A stretch of DNA of 11,555 nucleotides from CAZEHJ01 sp964512485 (GTDB lineage: Bacteria > Bacteroidota > Rhodothermia > Rhodothermales > UBA10348). The notes below the pieces were generated by a model that was not told the origin of the DNA, did no database searches, and saw only the letters and a list, made by a program, of their open reading frames with translations. Position 1 is the first letter of the stretch; the number at the start of each line of letters is the position of its first letter. Shown piece after piece: positions 11,478-11,555 of this stretch. The stretch covers positions 1-11,555 of the forward strand of contig CAZEHJ010000092.1 in the NCBI GenBank assembly GCA_964512485.1, written 5' to 3'. The translations under genes and the position numbers were made by a program.

Positions 11478-11494
11478 GCCGGATTAGAACCGAC
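11478..11494 (-). other. tRNA T-arm-like hairpin between tuf and rpsJ
   Basis: The RNA reads GUCGG-UUCUAAU-CCGGC: a five-pair stem (one G-U) and a seven-base loop that fits the T-loop pattern UUCRANY except that position 57 is U instead of a purine. No acceptor, D or anticodon arm exists around it, because tuf coding sequence lies directly upstream. It could be chance, a tRNA remnant, or a structural mimic. Confidence 0.25.
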
Positions 11495-11503
11495 TCCCTT
11501 CGT

Positions 11504-11555
11504 TTAGTCCAGAATCTTGGATACGACACCGGCTCCAACAGTACGTCCACCTTCG
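11504..11555 (-). CDS. tuf: Elongation factor Tu, C-terminal end (cut by window edge)
   Basis: Only the last 16 complete codons and the TAA stop (11504-11506) are in the window. They read EGGRTVGAGVVSKILD, the characteristic end of domain III of bacterial EF-Tu, which carries aminoacyl-tRNA to the ribosome as a GTP complex. The usual Bacteroidota ending is very similar. It stands 45 nt upstream of rpsJ, in line with a str-S10-spc arrangement. The remainder of the gene, and whether fusA precedes it, are outside the window. Confidence 0.95.
   Translation of the reverse strand, partial: EGGRTVGAGVVSKILD

Noticed and set aside
11470..11503. A tRNA gene between tuf and rpsJ
   Set aside because: Only a T-arm-like hairpin exists; the spacer is 45 nt, too short for a tRNA, and the upstream side is tuf coding sequence.

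Overview
The window is a single uninterrupted minus-strand gene block: the end of tuf, the full S10 ribosomal protein cluster, the spc cluster, and the first half of secY. Transcription runs from high to low coordinates: tuf (3' end), rpsJ, an unrecognised lipoprotein gene, rplC, rplD, rplW, rplB, rpsS, rplV, rpsC, rplP, rpmC, rpsQ, rplN, rplX, rplE, rpsN, rpsH, rplF, rplR, rpsE, rpmD, rplO, secY (5' part). All long plus-strand ORFs are antisense shadows of these genes. No stretch above 83 nt lacks a gene on the coding strand. I see no RNA gene, mobile element, CRISPR array, attachment site or origin.

The organism is a bacterium most like the Bacteroidota in the wide sense, probably the Rhodothermota/Balneolota side. 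I base this on remembered family features: the L4, L23, L2 and L6 sequence style, the L2 variant VDHPMGGGEG, a zinc-free 89-residue S14, S3 with a long variable tail, and mostly weak or oddly spaced Shine-Dalgarno sequences. Base composition looks close to balanced. The phylum call is an inference and was not tested by search.

The ribosomal genes encode proteins of both subunits and are made together. EF-Tu delivers aminoacyl-tRNA to the ribosome, and SecY forms the channel through which exported proteins, including lipoproteins, leave the cytoplasm. Gene order is the textbook order, with one clear exception: a small acidic secreted lipoprotein gene (10639-11112) sits between rpsJ and rplC and carries the best Shine-Dalgarno in the window.

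The second unusual aspect is the spacers. No adjacent genes overlap, spacers average about 48 nt, and many hold a short perfect hairpin. Two of these, upstream of rplX and rplP, have the same six-pair stem length, the same GUUU loop, one compensated base-pair change, and nearly equal distance to the start codon (22 and 21 nt). The hexamer CACUGA occurs four times on the coding strand of the window, each time in a spacer. These patterns suggest cis-acting RNA elements inside the operon, but they are candidates only. No promoter or intrinsic terminator could be supported, so the cluster appears to be transcribed through from upstream of the window to beyond it.
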